This document shows, in pieces, positions 52,956 through 61,024 of a stretch of DNA of 64,000 nt. The notes beneath the pieces were generated by a model that was not told the origin of the DNA, searched no databases, and saw nothing but the letters and a program-made list of their open reading frames with translations. Numbering within the stretch: the first letter of the stretch is position 1; each line of letters begins with the position of its first letter. The position numbers and the translations under genes were made by a program. The DNA is from CAVUNY01 sp963768585. Lineage in GTDB: Bacteria > Chloroflexota > Anaerolineae > Anaerolineales > Anaerolineaceae. The DNA lies in contig CAVYIF010000013.1 in the NCBI GenBank assembly GCA_963768585.1, positions 372,001 through 436,000 on the forward strand, given 5' to 3'.

Positions 52956-53058
52956 CTGCCAATTTTATGCGATTATTGTGAATCGCGTACGATGGTTCGA
53001 AAGCTTAGAATTTTCTAAAAATATTCTTGAATATAATTTAGCGCACAAATCAGTAAGG

Positions 53059-53064
53059 TATAAT
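53059..53064 (+). promoter_or_regulatory. candidate -10 element for the CAP/LysM gene
   Basis: A consensus TATAAT lies 22 bases before the chosen ATG at 53086. The -35 match is weak (TTTAGC at a 16-base spacer). It supports the start at 53086 rather than the upstream in-frame codons at 52945. Confidence 0.5.
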
Positions 53065-53085
53065 TCTACAGGTTTTGAAAACACC

Positions 53086-54570
53086 ATGATATCTAAAAAT
53101 GACCGATGCCATAATAAAAGTTATGTGCATCCAATTACTTCGGCTCGATACAAACTATTTCTAATCCTGTCAGTCATTTTGCTGCTCTTTCCATCTGCCA
53201 GCGTTTTTGCATCCAATCCCCTGGCAAATTCAAATCAGTCAGACGTAACCGCCTTCGATCTGATGGTTGCGATCAACACATTGCGGGTTTCCTACGGGCT
53301 TCCCGCATTAATTGAGGACCCGATCATTGACGCTGTTGCGCAAGCTACCGCTGAGACCATGGCAGCGAACCACATGTCCACGCATATTGGCAACGTTTCC
53401 GGGCGTGTTGCCGCCGCCGGTTATGGCGGCGGTTCGAAAGTTTGGGCAACCGAGAATATTGCGCTGGGTCATTACTCGATTGATGAGATTATGGCGGTCT
53501 GGGCGGATGAAGCCCACATGTATCCCGTTGTCATTCCGGCATATTGCAATATGGGTGCCGGCGTTGCTACATCTTCCGACGGTTGGAAATATTATGTTTT
53601 TCAGGCCGCTTATACCTCCGCAAAATCTTGCGGGGATTACAAATCTGTGGGAAATATTACAACAAATCCCGAGGGAAGCACCAACAGTGGGAGAGCAGGC
53701 GGGATTTCCCAATTGATTGTTCCGGTCAAAATCGCCACCCCAGATGCAGACGGAAAAGTGATCCATGTCGTGCAAGCAGGCCAGTCATTCTGGTCCATCG
53801 CAGCCGCCTATAAAATAACGATTAAAGACCTGCTGTTATGGAACGGCCTTCCTCAAGGGTCAAACCTGCTCATTGGTGAGAAATTATTCATCCCCGGTCC
53901 TGATACCAAAGGCTTCGCCACCCCCACCCCGGTTGGCATGGTTCAAACCGTTATGCCCGAGCCCGATGGTAAGGTGATCCATACCGTCCAACCATATCAG
54001 ACGCTCAGCACCATTGCCCAGGCCTACGGCGTCAGTGTGGATACAATCCTGGCTCTCAATCGCCTCTTGATCGACACACCGCTGCAAATTGGGCAAAAAT
54101 TAATCATCCAACCCAGCCAGATTACTCCCAGCCCAACCCGGCGACCACTAACGCCAATTGAAAAGTTAACTCCTGCCAGTGATGGCAAGTATTACCACAC
54201 GGTCAAAAGCGGTGAAAACCCGGCCTGGATTGCGGATCTATATAAAGTGAGTCTCAAGGATCTGCTCCTCTGGAATGGGCTGAATATGTCGTCCGTTCTC
54301 CAACCCAACCAGAAACTGATTTTGCAGGTCACACCGCCAGCTACCATTACGCCTACCCCCAATTTAGCCACCGCCACCCAAACGTCCCAGCCTGTCCAAT
54401 CAACAAGCACTTCGACCCGGCTTCCCACTCAAACTGCCCGGCCCATATCTCCCAATACACCCACGGTCGCAGTTGATACAAGCGCCGGCCAATCCAGTCC
54501 CTGGCTTATCTTAATTGGATTGGTTGCAGCAGGATTTATCGTTGTCGCCTGGTTTTCTCGTAAAAAATAG
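53086..54570 (+). CDS. cell-surface CAP (SCP) domain protein with three LysM repeats and C-terminal anchor
   Basis: A 494-residue exported protein. The signal region is RYKLFLILSVILLLFPSASV, cleaved near SVFA. The CAP/SCP domain covers about residues 55-175 (FDLMVAINTLRVSYGLPAL, NHMSTHIGNVSGR, ENIALGHYSIDEIM, YVFQAAY). Three LysM repeats follow: VIHVVQAGQSFWSIAAAYKI, VIHTVQPYQTLSTIAQAYGV and YYHTVKSGENPAWIADLYKV, each near 45 residues. A Ser/Thr/Pro-rich linker leads to a TM helix (SPWLILIGLVAAGFIVVAW) and a short RKK tail, the layout of a wall-spanning membrane-anchored protein. The ATG at 53086 is supported by the -10 element just upstream. CAP proteins have no single known activity. Confidence 0.9.
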   Translation: MISKNDRCHNKSYVHPITSARYKLFLILSVILLLFPSASVFASNPLANSNQSDVTAFDLMVAINTLRVSYGLPALIEDPIIDAVAQATAETMAANHMSTHIGNVSGRVAAAGYGGGSKVWATENIALGHYSIDEIMAVWADEAHMYPVVIPAYCNMGAGVATSSDGWKYYVFQAAYTSAKSCGDYKSVGNITTNPEGSTNSGRAGGISQLIVPVKIATPDADGKVIHVVQAGQSFWSIAAAYKITIKDLLLWNGLPQGSNLLIGEKLFIPGPDTKGFATPTPVGMVQTVMPEPDGKVIHTVQPYQTLSTIAQAYGVSVDTILALNRLLIDTPLQIGQKLIIQPSQITPSPTRRPLTPIEKLTPASDGKYYHTVKSGENPAWIADLYKVSLKDLLLWNGLNMSSVLQPNQKLILQVTPPATITPTPNLATATQTSQPVQSTSTSTRLPTQTARPISPNTPTVAVDTSAGQSSPWLILIGLVAAGFIVVAWFSRKK

Positions 54571-54585
54571 CAGGCAATTCGGAAT

Positions 54586-54680
54586 AATCCTTTGCAATGC
54601 ATCTCAGAAGTCCACACCAGCAAAAAAACGTGCTGAGAGCGGAACTTCATCTGAAGCCAGGTTGCATTTTAAGGATTTTT
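54586..54680 (+). terminator. structured region, possible terminator after the CAP/LysM gene
   Basis: AATCCTTTGCAATGCA at 54586-54601 can pair imperfectly with TTGCATTTTAAGGATT at 54662-54677, followed by TTT. Smaller hairpins (CTCAG/CTGAG and CTTCA/TGAAG) lie in the loop. The multi-arm fold is unusual for a simple terminator, so this is a candidate only. Confidence 0.35.
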
Positions 54681-54721
54681 GTTTGATCACCCTCTTTTAT
54701 CTTAATTGAAAAGGATTCTTT

Positions 54722-54727
54722 TATAAT
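54722..54727 (+). promoter_or_regulatory. candidate -10 element for the SDR gene at 54759
   Basis: A perfect TATAAT lies 31 bases before the start codon. No convincing -35 hexamer is found at 17 bases, so the promoter may depend on an activator or be weak. Confidence 0.4.
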
Positions 54728-54758
54728 AGGAGTAATTCACTCGTAATAAAGGCGGAAC

Positions 54759-55544
54759 ATGGCGGTTCAAGACCTTAAGAATAACGTATTCATTATCACC
54801 GGGGCATCTTCCGGGATTGGCCGGGCAGCGGCTCTGGCATTGGCAAGGTGCGGTGCCCGGGTTGCCCTGGGTGCGCGCAGTATCGATCAGTTGGCGTTGA
54901 CTGCCGAAGGAGTACGCGAAATGGGTGGCGAGGCGCTGGTCGTACCCACGGACGTGTCCGATAAGATTCAAATTGAACGATTAATATTGGAGACCAGCGC
55001 GCGATGGGGAAAAGTGGATGGTTTGATCTCCAATGCCGGCCAATACATTCGTGCGTCTATCCTGGAGATGACTATCCCCGATTTGGAACGCTCGATGGCG
55101 GTAAATTTTTACGGGCATATCCATGCGGTCCAGGCAGTTCTGCCAATTATGCTCCACCAGGGCAGCGGTCATATTATCCTGGTAGCCACAATGGACGCCA
55201 AGAAAGGTGTGCCCCCCGACGCACCCTATGTTTCAGCAAAATGTGCATTAAGTGGTTTTGGCGATGTGGCCCGGCAGGAACTACGGTCATCTGGGATTGC
55301 CGTCACGACCCTGTTTCCTGGAAGAGTCGATACACCTATGATTGCCGATCTGGATATGCCATGGATTTCGGCAAAAATTTCTCCCGAGTCAGTCGCCAAT
55401 GCTATCATGCATGCGATTCGCACCCGGCCCGCGGAAGTTATTCTACCTCGACAGGCTGTTCTGCTGCATCTGGTAAATGTTTTCTCGCCGCGTCTGGCAG
55501 ATTGGTTTGTCAAAAACTTGAAGCTGAAGGGGTGGAAAGCCTGA
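54759..55544 (+). CDS. short-chain dehydrogenase/reductase (SDR)
   Basis: A Rossmann-fold oxidoreductase of 261 residues. The cofactor motif is TGASSGIGRA, followed by ISNAGQY and the catalytic YVSAK. The usual catalytic Ser region reads LVATMDAKKG, so the Ser position appears to be Thr or displaced. The C-terminal 40 residues (VILPRQAVLLHLVNVFSPRL) are like membrane-associated SDRs of lipid metabolism. The arginine in GARS after the second strand fits NADP(H). The substrate is unknown. It is likely co-transcribed with the next gene 31 bases downstream. Confidence 0.9.
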   Translation: MAVQDLKNNVFIITGASSGIGRAAALALARCGARVALGARSIDQLALTAEGVREMGGEALVVPTDVSDKIQIERLILETSARWGKVDGLISNAGQYIRASILEMTIPDLERSMAVNFYGHIHAVQAVLPIMLHQGSGHIILVATMDAKKGVPPDAPYVSAKCALSGFGDVARQELRSSGIAVTTLFPGRVDTPMIADLDMPWISAKISPESVANAIMHAIRTRPAEVILPRQAVLLHLVNVFSPRLADWFVKNLKLKGWKA

Positions 55545-55575
55545 ATAATACCCCATTCACAATTAATGGTGACCA

Positions 55576-57057
55576 ATGAGCAACGTTCTACAAGATAACA
55601 CGATCCACAAATGGTTAAAGAATATTTCGATCGCCTGGGTTCCAGGCCCTGGAACCCCCCTGATCCGTTCGGTAGCGGAGAGGCTGATAGCAAACTTTCG
55701 TGCTGAAAACCACACAGTTCTCATTGATCCCGCTGAACAACCGGGTGCGGATGTGGTGATTACTTCGGCATTATTCGGTACACCCGTCCATTATCGCGAC
55801 TCGCTAACTCTGACCGCACGCCGAAAATTTGGTTTGTCGCATGCCCCAATCGTGTTTACACTGCTTCATGCAGCCCCAGACGAATGGCAGAAGCTGTTAG
55901 CTCATCTTGAAAAAGCGCTGTCAGGCGAAGAACCTGATCCTAATGATTTTAATTTTCCCGGAATGGCCGACCTGGCATACCATACCCTCTTTGAACAGGG
56001 AAAAAGAGGCGGCCCTATCATGGCGGCGGCGCGCATCATTCAGGCCCAGGCCATGAGCATTCGCAATATTCTCTTTGTGGGTGAAAATGTTCTGCCCGAA
56101 TATGCGTACACCTTCGATCTGGTTGGGGCACATCCACGTACCGATTTCGAGCCTACCAGCAATGACCACCTGGGAGCCGCTCCATATAAGGATCTGATGT
56201 ACCGCATCTTGACGGCTGCCAGCACACATGAAATCACCCAGCACCAAATCGAACAACCAGAAATTCCTCTGCATGTCTGGCAAAGTCTGGATACACCACG
56301 TGCTATGATGACCGCCGGTCGTATTCTGGGAAAACTCGGGTTTTTCACCGAAATGGTCAAAGTGGCCAATCTTGTAGATGTGCCCTTGTTGGATCATGCC
56401 ATCGCCAGCCAGTACAGCGAAGGCTGCTATGCAACCTGGGATCCAGTTCTGGGTGCATTAATCTGCACGATTACCGGCAGCGCGCGCCCATTTGGAAAGG
56501 ACAATCTGACCGGGGATGAATTAGCCGTTGTCTCAGGAATTCGCGCAGATGGTCAAGGCGCCAGAATCAGGCATGTTGCCGGAAAGCGCAATGACCCGCC
56601 TTCCTCGGAAGCGGTGGAATTGGCAGGTATGGATGAAGCCTTGCCGCATATCATTTTTAACGGGAAGGAAGTTCCTGCAGCCCGTTCGAAGCTTCACGGT
56701 CACCGCGGCGTAAAACTTTTTGATCCCAACACGATCGAGCACGTCTACCTGGACCCGCCAAATTATACCTACCCCGTATCTTGTTCGACGGAAGCTCAGG
56801 CGTTTGCCGTTCGTACCGCTTTTGCTCGTTCGCAAGCTTTGCAAAACCCTGATGATCCGCGCATGATTATCTTTACAATTTTGCCTGGTCATGGGGTGCT
56901 GATTGTCGAAAAATGGGCTGCTGGAAAACAACCTTTCGAGGTCATTTATGAAGCCATACAGGAAAACAGATTGATGTTTGAGCGTGATGTCCCCCAAGGT
57001 CCACTAGAATATATAGAAGACGGAGATGGCAGCCACGTTGCCACTTTCGACGAGTAA
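55576..57057 (+). CDS. hypothetical protein, 493 residues, unrecognised family
   Basis: I cannot assign a family. The protein is soluble with no signal or TM helix. Notable segments are WVPGPGTPLIRSVAERL near the N-terminus, an apparent alpha/beta domain to about residue 170, and a C-terminal half rich in conserved-looking turns (CTITGSARPFGKDNLTG, HGHRGVKLFDPNTIEHVYLD, PGHGVLIVEKWAAGKQPFE). A mixed alpha/beta enzyme is suggested but not shown. It follows the SDR by 31 bases and precedes the sensor kinase by 53, all on the plus strand. It may be co-expressed with the SDR. Confidence 0.75.
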   Translation: MSNVLQDNTIHKWLKNISIAWVPGPGTPLIRSVAERLIANFRAENHTVLIDPAEQPGADVVITSALFGTPVHYRDSLTLTARRKFGLSHAPIVFTLLHAAPDEWQKLLAHLEKALSGEEPDPNDFNFPGMADLAYHTLFEQGKRGGPIMAAARIIQAQAMSIRNILFVGENVLPEYAYTFDLVGAHPRTDFEPTSNDHLGAAPYKDLMYRILTAASTHEITQHQIEQPEIPLHVWQSLDTPRAMMTAGRILGKLGFFTEMVKVANLVDVPLLDHAIASQYSEGCYATWDPVLGALICTITGSARPFGKDNLTGDELAVVSGIRADGQGARIRHVAGKRNDPPSSEAVELAGMDEALPHIIFNGKEVPAARSKLHGHRGVKLFDPNTIEHVYLDPPNYTYPVSCSTEAQAFAVRTAFARSQALQNPDDPRMIIFTILPGHGVLIVEKWAAGKQPFEVIYEAIQENRLMFERDVPQGPLEYIEDGDGSHVATFDE

Positions 57058-57110
57058 TATGAGCTTTCAGACGTTATTTTTGATGCAAAATGTGGTAAAA
57101 AGAAAATAGA

Positions 57111-58280
57111 ATGCCAAAGATTTCCCCTGAAACCGAAGCAGCACAACTCCAAAGACGCAATCGAGAGCTCACGATTTTGAACAGCATTGCCCAGGCGCTC
57201 AACAGCTCGATAGATTTGCAGGAAGCATTACATGCCGTATTGGCGCAGGTGGCAGAATTATTTGACCTGCAGACGGGGTGGGTATGGTTGTTGGGCGACG
57301 AATCGTCTGGTCCTTATCTGGCAGCCGCTCAGAAGCTGCCCCCTGGATTGATCCAAAATCCGGAATTAATGGAAGGAACCTGCTATTGCCTGGACACTTA
57401 TCTCGCAGGCGATTTGGATGGTGCGGCAAACGTCAATGTGATTACTTGCAGCCGGCTAAAAAAGCTGGTGGGAGGCGCTTCTGGCTTACGCTACCATGCC
57501 AGCATCCCGATGTATGCCCATGGCAAACAATTAGGGGTTTTCAATGTAGCCAGTCCGGAATGGCGCGAACTCTCAGCGGAGGATTTGCGCATCTTATATA
57601 CCGTCGGTAATTTACTCGGAATTGCAATAGAGCGCGCCCGCTTGTTCAATCAAAGTGCAGAATTTGGCGCTGCTGAAGAACGCAACCGTCTGGCTAGAGA
57701 AATTCATGACACCCTTGCCCAAGGATTAACTGGTATCACCCTGCGGCTTGAAACTGCAGAAGTATTGTTGTCAAACCATGCCGGCACGCAGGAAATATTA
57801 CAATCTATTCACCAGGCATTAGATCTTGCCCGGGCCAGTCTTGACGAAACCCGCCGTTCTGTCCTCGATCTGCGCGCAGCCCCCCTGGATGGACGCGGTC
57901 TGGTGGATGCCTTGGCCGATCTTGTCAACGGCATCACTGAACACGGCAAGTTAAAGGTTTTTTTAGAAACAGATGGGATCAGCCATCCTTTGCCCGGACG
58001 AATTGAAACTGGAATGTATCGCATTGCCCAGGAGGCGCTGTCCAATGCGGAAAAGCACTCCAATGCTGTACAAGCCTGGGTGCGGCTTCGATTTTTGCCA
58101 ACCCAGCTTTTACTAACCATCGAAGATAACGGCCATGGGTTTAATCCAGCACGGACCGCACCAGGCCATTTTGGCATCATTGGGCTGGTGGAACGAGCAA
58201 AATTGCTCGGTGGTAGCCTGAACCTGGAAACCGACATTGGCGAAGGTACCCGTATTATGGTTACCCTCCCGCTCAATTAA
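57111..58280 (+). CDS. GAF-domain sensor histidine kinase (NarL/HisKA_3 type)
   Basis: A cytoplasmic two-component sensor of 389 residues with no TM helix. A short N-terminal coiled coil (residues 8-30) leads into a GAF domain (about 32-180), then the HisKA_3 dimerisation region with phospho-acceptor H199 in RLAREIHDTLAQ, then the HATPase domain (about 295-385) with DNGHGF and the G box GIIGLVERAKLLGG. The GAF domain holds three cysteines (C91, C93, C113) in a CYC...ITC pattern that could bind a metal or Fe-S cofactor. The regulator follows 17 bases later, so this is a cognate pair. Confidence 0.93.
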   Translation: MPKISPETEAAQLQRRNRELTILNSIAQALNSSIDLQEALHAVLAQVAELFDLQTGWVWLLGDESSGPYLAAAQKLPPGLIQNPELMEGTCYCLDTYLAGDLDGAANVNVITCSRLKKLVGGASGLRYHASIPMYAHGKQLGVFNVASPEWRELSAEDLRILYTVGNLLGIAIERARLFNQSAEFGAAEERNRLAREIHDTLAQGLTGITLRLETAEVLLSNHAGTQEILQSIHQALDLARASLDETRRSVLDLRAAPLDGRGLVDALADLVNGITEHGKLKVFLETDGISHPLPGRIETGMYRIAQEALSNAEKHSNAVQAWVRLRFLPTQLLLTIEDNGHGFNPARTAPGHFGIIGLVERAKLLGGSLNLETDIGEGTRIMVTLPLN

Positions 58281-58297
58281 ATTAAAGGAAGTTATCC

Positions 58298-59041
58298 ATG
58301 CCAAACCTGATCCGAATCCTGGTCGTAGACGACCACCCGGTCGTCCGCGACGGTCTTGTTGCCATGCTTTCCACCCAGCCTGACTTCGAAGTAGTCGCTC
58401 AGGCAGGTACAGGACGTGAAGCAGTGCAAAAAAGTGCTTCCTTTCGTCCAGATATCATCCTCCTTGATTTAGAAATGCCGGATATGGATGGTGTTGAAGC
58501 CTTGCGCAAAATGCACGACAGCCAACCGCAGGTTCGCGTCCTTGTATTTACAGCTTTCGATACGGACGAGAAAATTCTGGGCGCTTTACAGGCCGGTGCC
58601 CAGGGATATATTCTGAAAGGAACACCTCGTGATGATCTTTTTAAAGCAATACGTATCGTAAATGATGGCGGATCGCTGCTGCAGCCGGTTGTAGCCTCCA
58701 AACTGCTTCATCACGTAAGCTCAGAATCGGTCGACAAACCAAAAGGTACAACCCAACTTACCGAACGTGAAATGGAGGTGCTTGGTTTATTAGGCAAAGG
58801 ACTGCGCAACCATGAAATTGCCGACCAACTGACTATCAGTGAGCGTACCGCGAAATTTCACGTTTCCTCAATTTTATCCAAACTTGGTGTTGGAAATCGC
58901 ACTGAAGCCGTCAAAGTTGCTACCTTACAGGGACTTATTAAACTTCTTAATCTTTCTCAATCCAAGAACCTGTCCTTTTGTACATATAGAAAAACTGTCC
59001 TTTCGTTCAGGATTAATCCAGTCTATCGTTCGATGCGATAG
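58298..59041 (+). CDS. NarL/FixJ-type response regulator
   Basis: The cognate regulator of the 57111 kinase, 247 residues. The receiver has D11, D12 and phosphoacceptor D57 in ILLDLEMPD. The C-terminal LuxR helix-turn-helix (LLGKGLRNHEIADQLTI, KFHVSSILSKLGVGNRTEA) normally ends near GLIKL. Here another 31 residues follow (LNLSQSKNLSFCTYRKTV...) before the stop. Those codons run into the terminator hairpin at 59019, so the extension may result from loss of an earlier stop. The ATG follows AAAGGA. The signal is unknown. Confidence 0.93.
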   Translation: MPNLIRILVVDDHPVVRDGLVAMLSTQPDFEVVAQAGTGREAVQKSASFRPDIILLDLEMPDMDGVEALRKMHDSQPQVRVLVFTAFDTDEKILGALQAGAQGYILKGTPRDDLFKAIRIVNDGGSLLQPVVASKLLHHVSSESVDKPKGTTQLTEREMEVLGLLGKGLRNHEIADQLTISERTAKFHVSSILSKLGVGNRTEAVKVATLQGLIKLLNLSQSKNLSFCTYRKTVLSFRINPVYRSMR

Positions 59042-59062
59042 ACTGTTTGTTTGGTTATCCTG
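59007..59062 (+). terminator. nested intrinsic terminator overlapping the end of the regulator gene
   Basis: CAGTCTATCG at 59019-59028 pairs perfectly with CGATAGACTG at 59036-59045 (7-base loop), followed by TTTGTTTGG. An outer stem TTCAGGAT (59007-59014) with ATCCTGAA (59057-59064) encloses it. The hairpin contains the regulator stop codon. Confidence 0.75.
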
Positions 59063-59102
59063 AATGCAATGATATTTTGTTAATGGTTTAGGAGAAATGA
59101 AT

Positions 59103-59816
59103 ATGAACAATCATCACACCCATACAGCTTTAATTACTGGTGCCAGTCGCGGACTTGGACTGGCCCTTGCCCAGGCCCTGGCAAGACAGGGTTGGCAATT
59201 AATTATCAATGCTCGCGAACCAAAAGCCCTGGAAGCTGCCCGCCGGACTCTCGCTCAGTCGACACAGGTAACCGCATTAGCCGGCGATATTTCAAACAAA
59301 TCGCATCGGGCTGCCCTGGTCAAGGCGGCGGAAAATATTAGTGGTTTAGATGCAGTGATAAATAATGCCAGCATATTGGGATCCAGCCCACTGCGCCAAC
59401 TGCTCGATTACCCGCTTGACCTGCTTGAGCAAGTCTACGCGGTAAATACCTTTGCCCCCCTGGGCTTACTCCAGGCCATCTGCCACACCTTGATACCTTC
59501 CCCGGTGATTATCAACGTCACCAGCGATGCTGCGCAGGATGCATATGCAGGTTGGGGAGGCTACGGTTCAGCCAAAACAGCACTTGAACAGCTGTCCGCG
59601 GTCCTGGCCGTTGAAAATCCACAGTGGCATGTGTATTGGGTAGACCCAGGCGACATGCGCACCCAAATGCACCAGGAAGCTTACCCTGGCGAGGATATCA
59701 GCGACCGACCGCTGCCAGAAACAAGCGTTCCCGGCTTGCTGGTTTTACTTGAAGGACGGCTGCCCAGCGGTCGTTACCTGTCCCGTCAGGTTGTTGAACC
59801 AGGTTTTGTGCGATAA
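59103..59816 (+). CDS. short-chain dehydrogenase/reductase (SDR)
   Basis: A second SDR, of 237 residues, distinct from the one at 54759. It has the cofactor motif TGASRGLGLA, INNASIL in place of NNAG, and a catalytic YGSAK. The Ser is in VTSDAAQDAYAG. The ATG at 59103 is preferred because GGAGA is 7 bases upstream. An ATG at 59097 lies only one base from that site. It precedes a QueA-like gene by 11 bases and is likely co-transcribed. The substrate is unknown. Its lack of similarity to neighbouring redox genes gives no clue. Confidence 0.88.
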   Translation: MNNHHTHTALITGASRGLGLALAQALARQGWQLIINAREPKALEAARRTLAQSTQVTALAGDISNKSHRAALVKAAENISGLDAVINNASILGSSPLRQLLDYPLDLLEQVYAVNTFAPLGLLQAICHTLIPSPVIINVTSDAAQDAYAGWGGYGSAKTALEQLSAVLAVENPQWHVYWVDPGDMRTQMHQEAYPGEDISDRPLPETSVPGLLVLLEGRLPSGRYLSRQVVEPGFVR

Positions 59817-59827
59817 GGAGAAATGAT

Positions 59828-60979
59828 ATGCTGCAAAACTTACCGCAGGCTCACGCCCCCAGCCCTGTTACCGGCTTTTCAGAGCCTGTACAAATAACAG
59901 AAGCGTCTTCCTCCAGATTGATGTCTCTGGATTTTCATCTGCCAACCAATCTGGAAGCCAACGAACCACCCGAAGCCAGGGGACTCTCACGAGATCAAGT
60001 GAGATTAATGGTCTCTAACACAACCAATAACCGGATCGCGCATACCCAATTTCGGTGCTTGCCAGATTTTCTATCCCCGGGCGACCTGCTGGTAATCAAT
60101 ACCAGCGGTACAAGGAATGCAGCCTTAAATGTGCAAAGAGCAGATGGCACCCTTTTAGAACTGCACTTATCTACCCAACTGCCGACTGGAAATTGGATTG
60201 TCGAATTGCGCAGCCCATACTCGAAAGGTGCTCAACCTTTTTATGAGGCCGAACCTGGCGAAAAATTATCTCTACCCGGTGGCGCATCTGCAATCCTTGT
60301 ATCACCCTACGGTTTGATGGAATATAGCCCAGCAAACAATCACCAGCGTCTTTGGGTTGCATCCATAAAATTAACGATGCCTGTTGATGTTTACCTGGAA
60401 AAATTCGGCTTTCCGATCCGCTATAAATATGTACGTGAGGCTTGGCCTAACGAGTATTACCAGACGATCTATGCAACCGAGAAGGGTAGTGCAGAAATGC
60501 CTTCTGCAGGACGAGCATTTTCACCGGAGTTGATTACACAACTGGTCGCAAAAGGCGTCCAATTTGCTCCCCTGATCCTGCATACAGGCGTGGCTAGTTT
60601 AGAGGATCACGAGCCGCCTTACGAAGAATATTTCCGGGTTCCTATGGAAACAGCCAGGCAGATCAATGCCACCCATACCAACGGAAGACGTGTAATCGCG
60701 GTTGGGACTACAGTTGTTCGCGCTTTAGAGACAGTTACCAGTCAAAACCATTTTACGAACCCAGGCGCTGGCTGGACGAAACTGGTGATCACCCCAAAAC
60801 GCGATCTGCAGGCAGTAGACGGACTATTAACCGGTTTCCACGAACCGAAATCGACGCACCTCGCCATGCTGGGTGCTTTGGCCAATCCTGACCATCTGCG
60901 ATTAACCTATTCTGAAGCCCTGAAGCATCGTTATCTCTGGCACGAATTTGGCGATCTTCACTTAATCCTTAGACCGTAA
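59828..60979 (+). CDS. QueA-like S-adenosylmethionine:tRNA ribosyltransferase-isomerase family protein (divergent)
   Basis: A 383-residue QueA-family protein. QueA transfers the ribosyl part of SAM to preQ1 in tRNA to make epoxyqueuosine. Conserved parts are LSRDQVRLMV, DFLSPGDLLVINTSGTRNA, EYYQTIYATEKGSAEMPSAGRAFSPEL, RRVIAVGTTVVRALETV and LLTGFHEPKSTHLAMLGAL. Divergent parts include HTGVASLEDHEPPYEEYF in place of the usual LHVGxGTF...H and an unusual 35-residue N-terminal extension. Such paralogues accompany the canonical QueA in some Actinobacteria and Chloroflexota, and their activity is uncertain. The ATG follows GGAG by 7 bases. It pairs with the upstream SDR gene. Confidence 0.87.
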   Translation: MLQNLPQAHAPSPVTGFSEPVQITEASSSRLMSLDFHLPTNLEANEPPEARGLSRDQVRLMVSNTTNNRIAHTQFRCLPDFLSPGDLLVINTSGTRNAALNVQRADGTLLELHLSTQLPTGNWIVELRSPYSKGAQPFYEAEPGEKLSLPGGASAILVSPYGLMEYSPANNHQRLWVASIKLTMPVDVYLEKFGFPIRYKYVREAWPNEYYQTIYATEKGSAEMPSAGRAFSPELITQLVAKGVQFAPLILHTGVASLEDHEPPYEEYFRVPMETARQINATHTNGRRVIAVGTTVVRALETVTSQNHFTNPGAGWTKLVITPKRDLQAVDGLLTGFHEPKSTHLAMLGALANPDHLRLTYSEALKHRYLWHEFGDLHLILRP

Positions 60980-61024
60980 AGTTTTCACAGAATGAATGGG
61001 GACGAAGTAAAAGAAACTCGTCTA

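Noticed and set aside
52945..53085. Start of the CAP/LysM protein at 52945
   Set aside because: It would overlap the divergent APH-like gene. The TATAAT at 53059 lies after this codon, and the extra 47 residues lack any signal-peptide character.
49613..54700. A full integrative element or prophage with defined ends
   Set aside because: Only the recombinase and accessory genes are present. No structural, replication or conjugation genes, tRNA target or flanking direct repeats were found.
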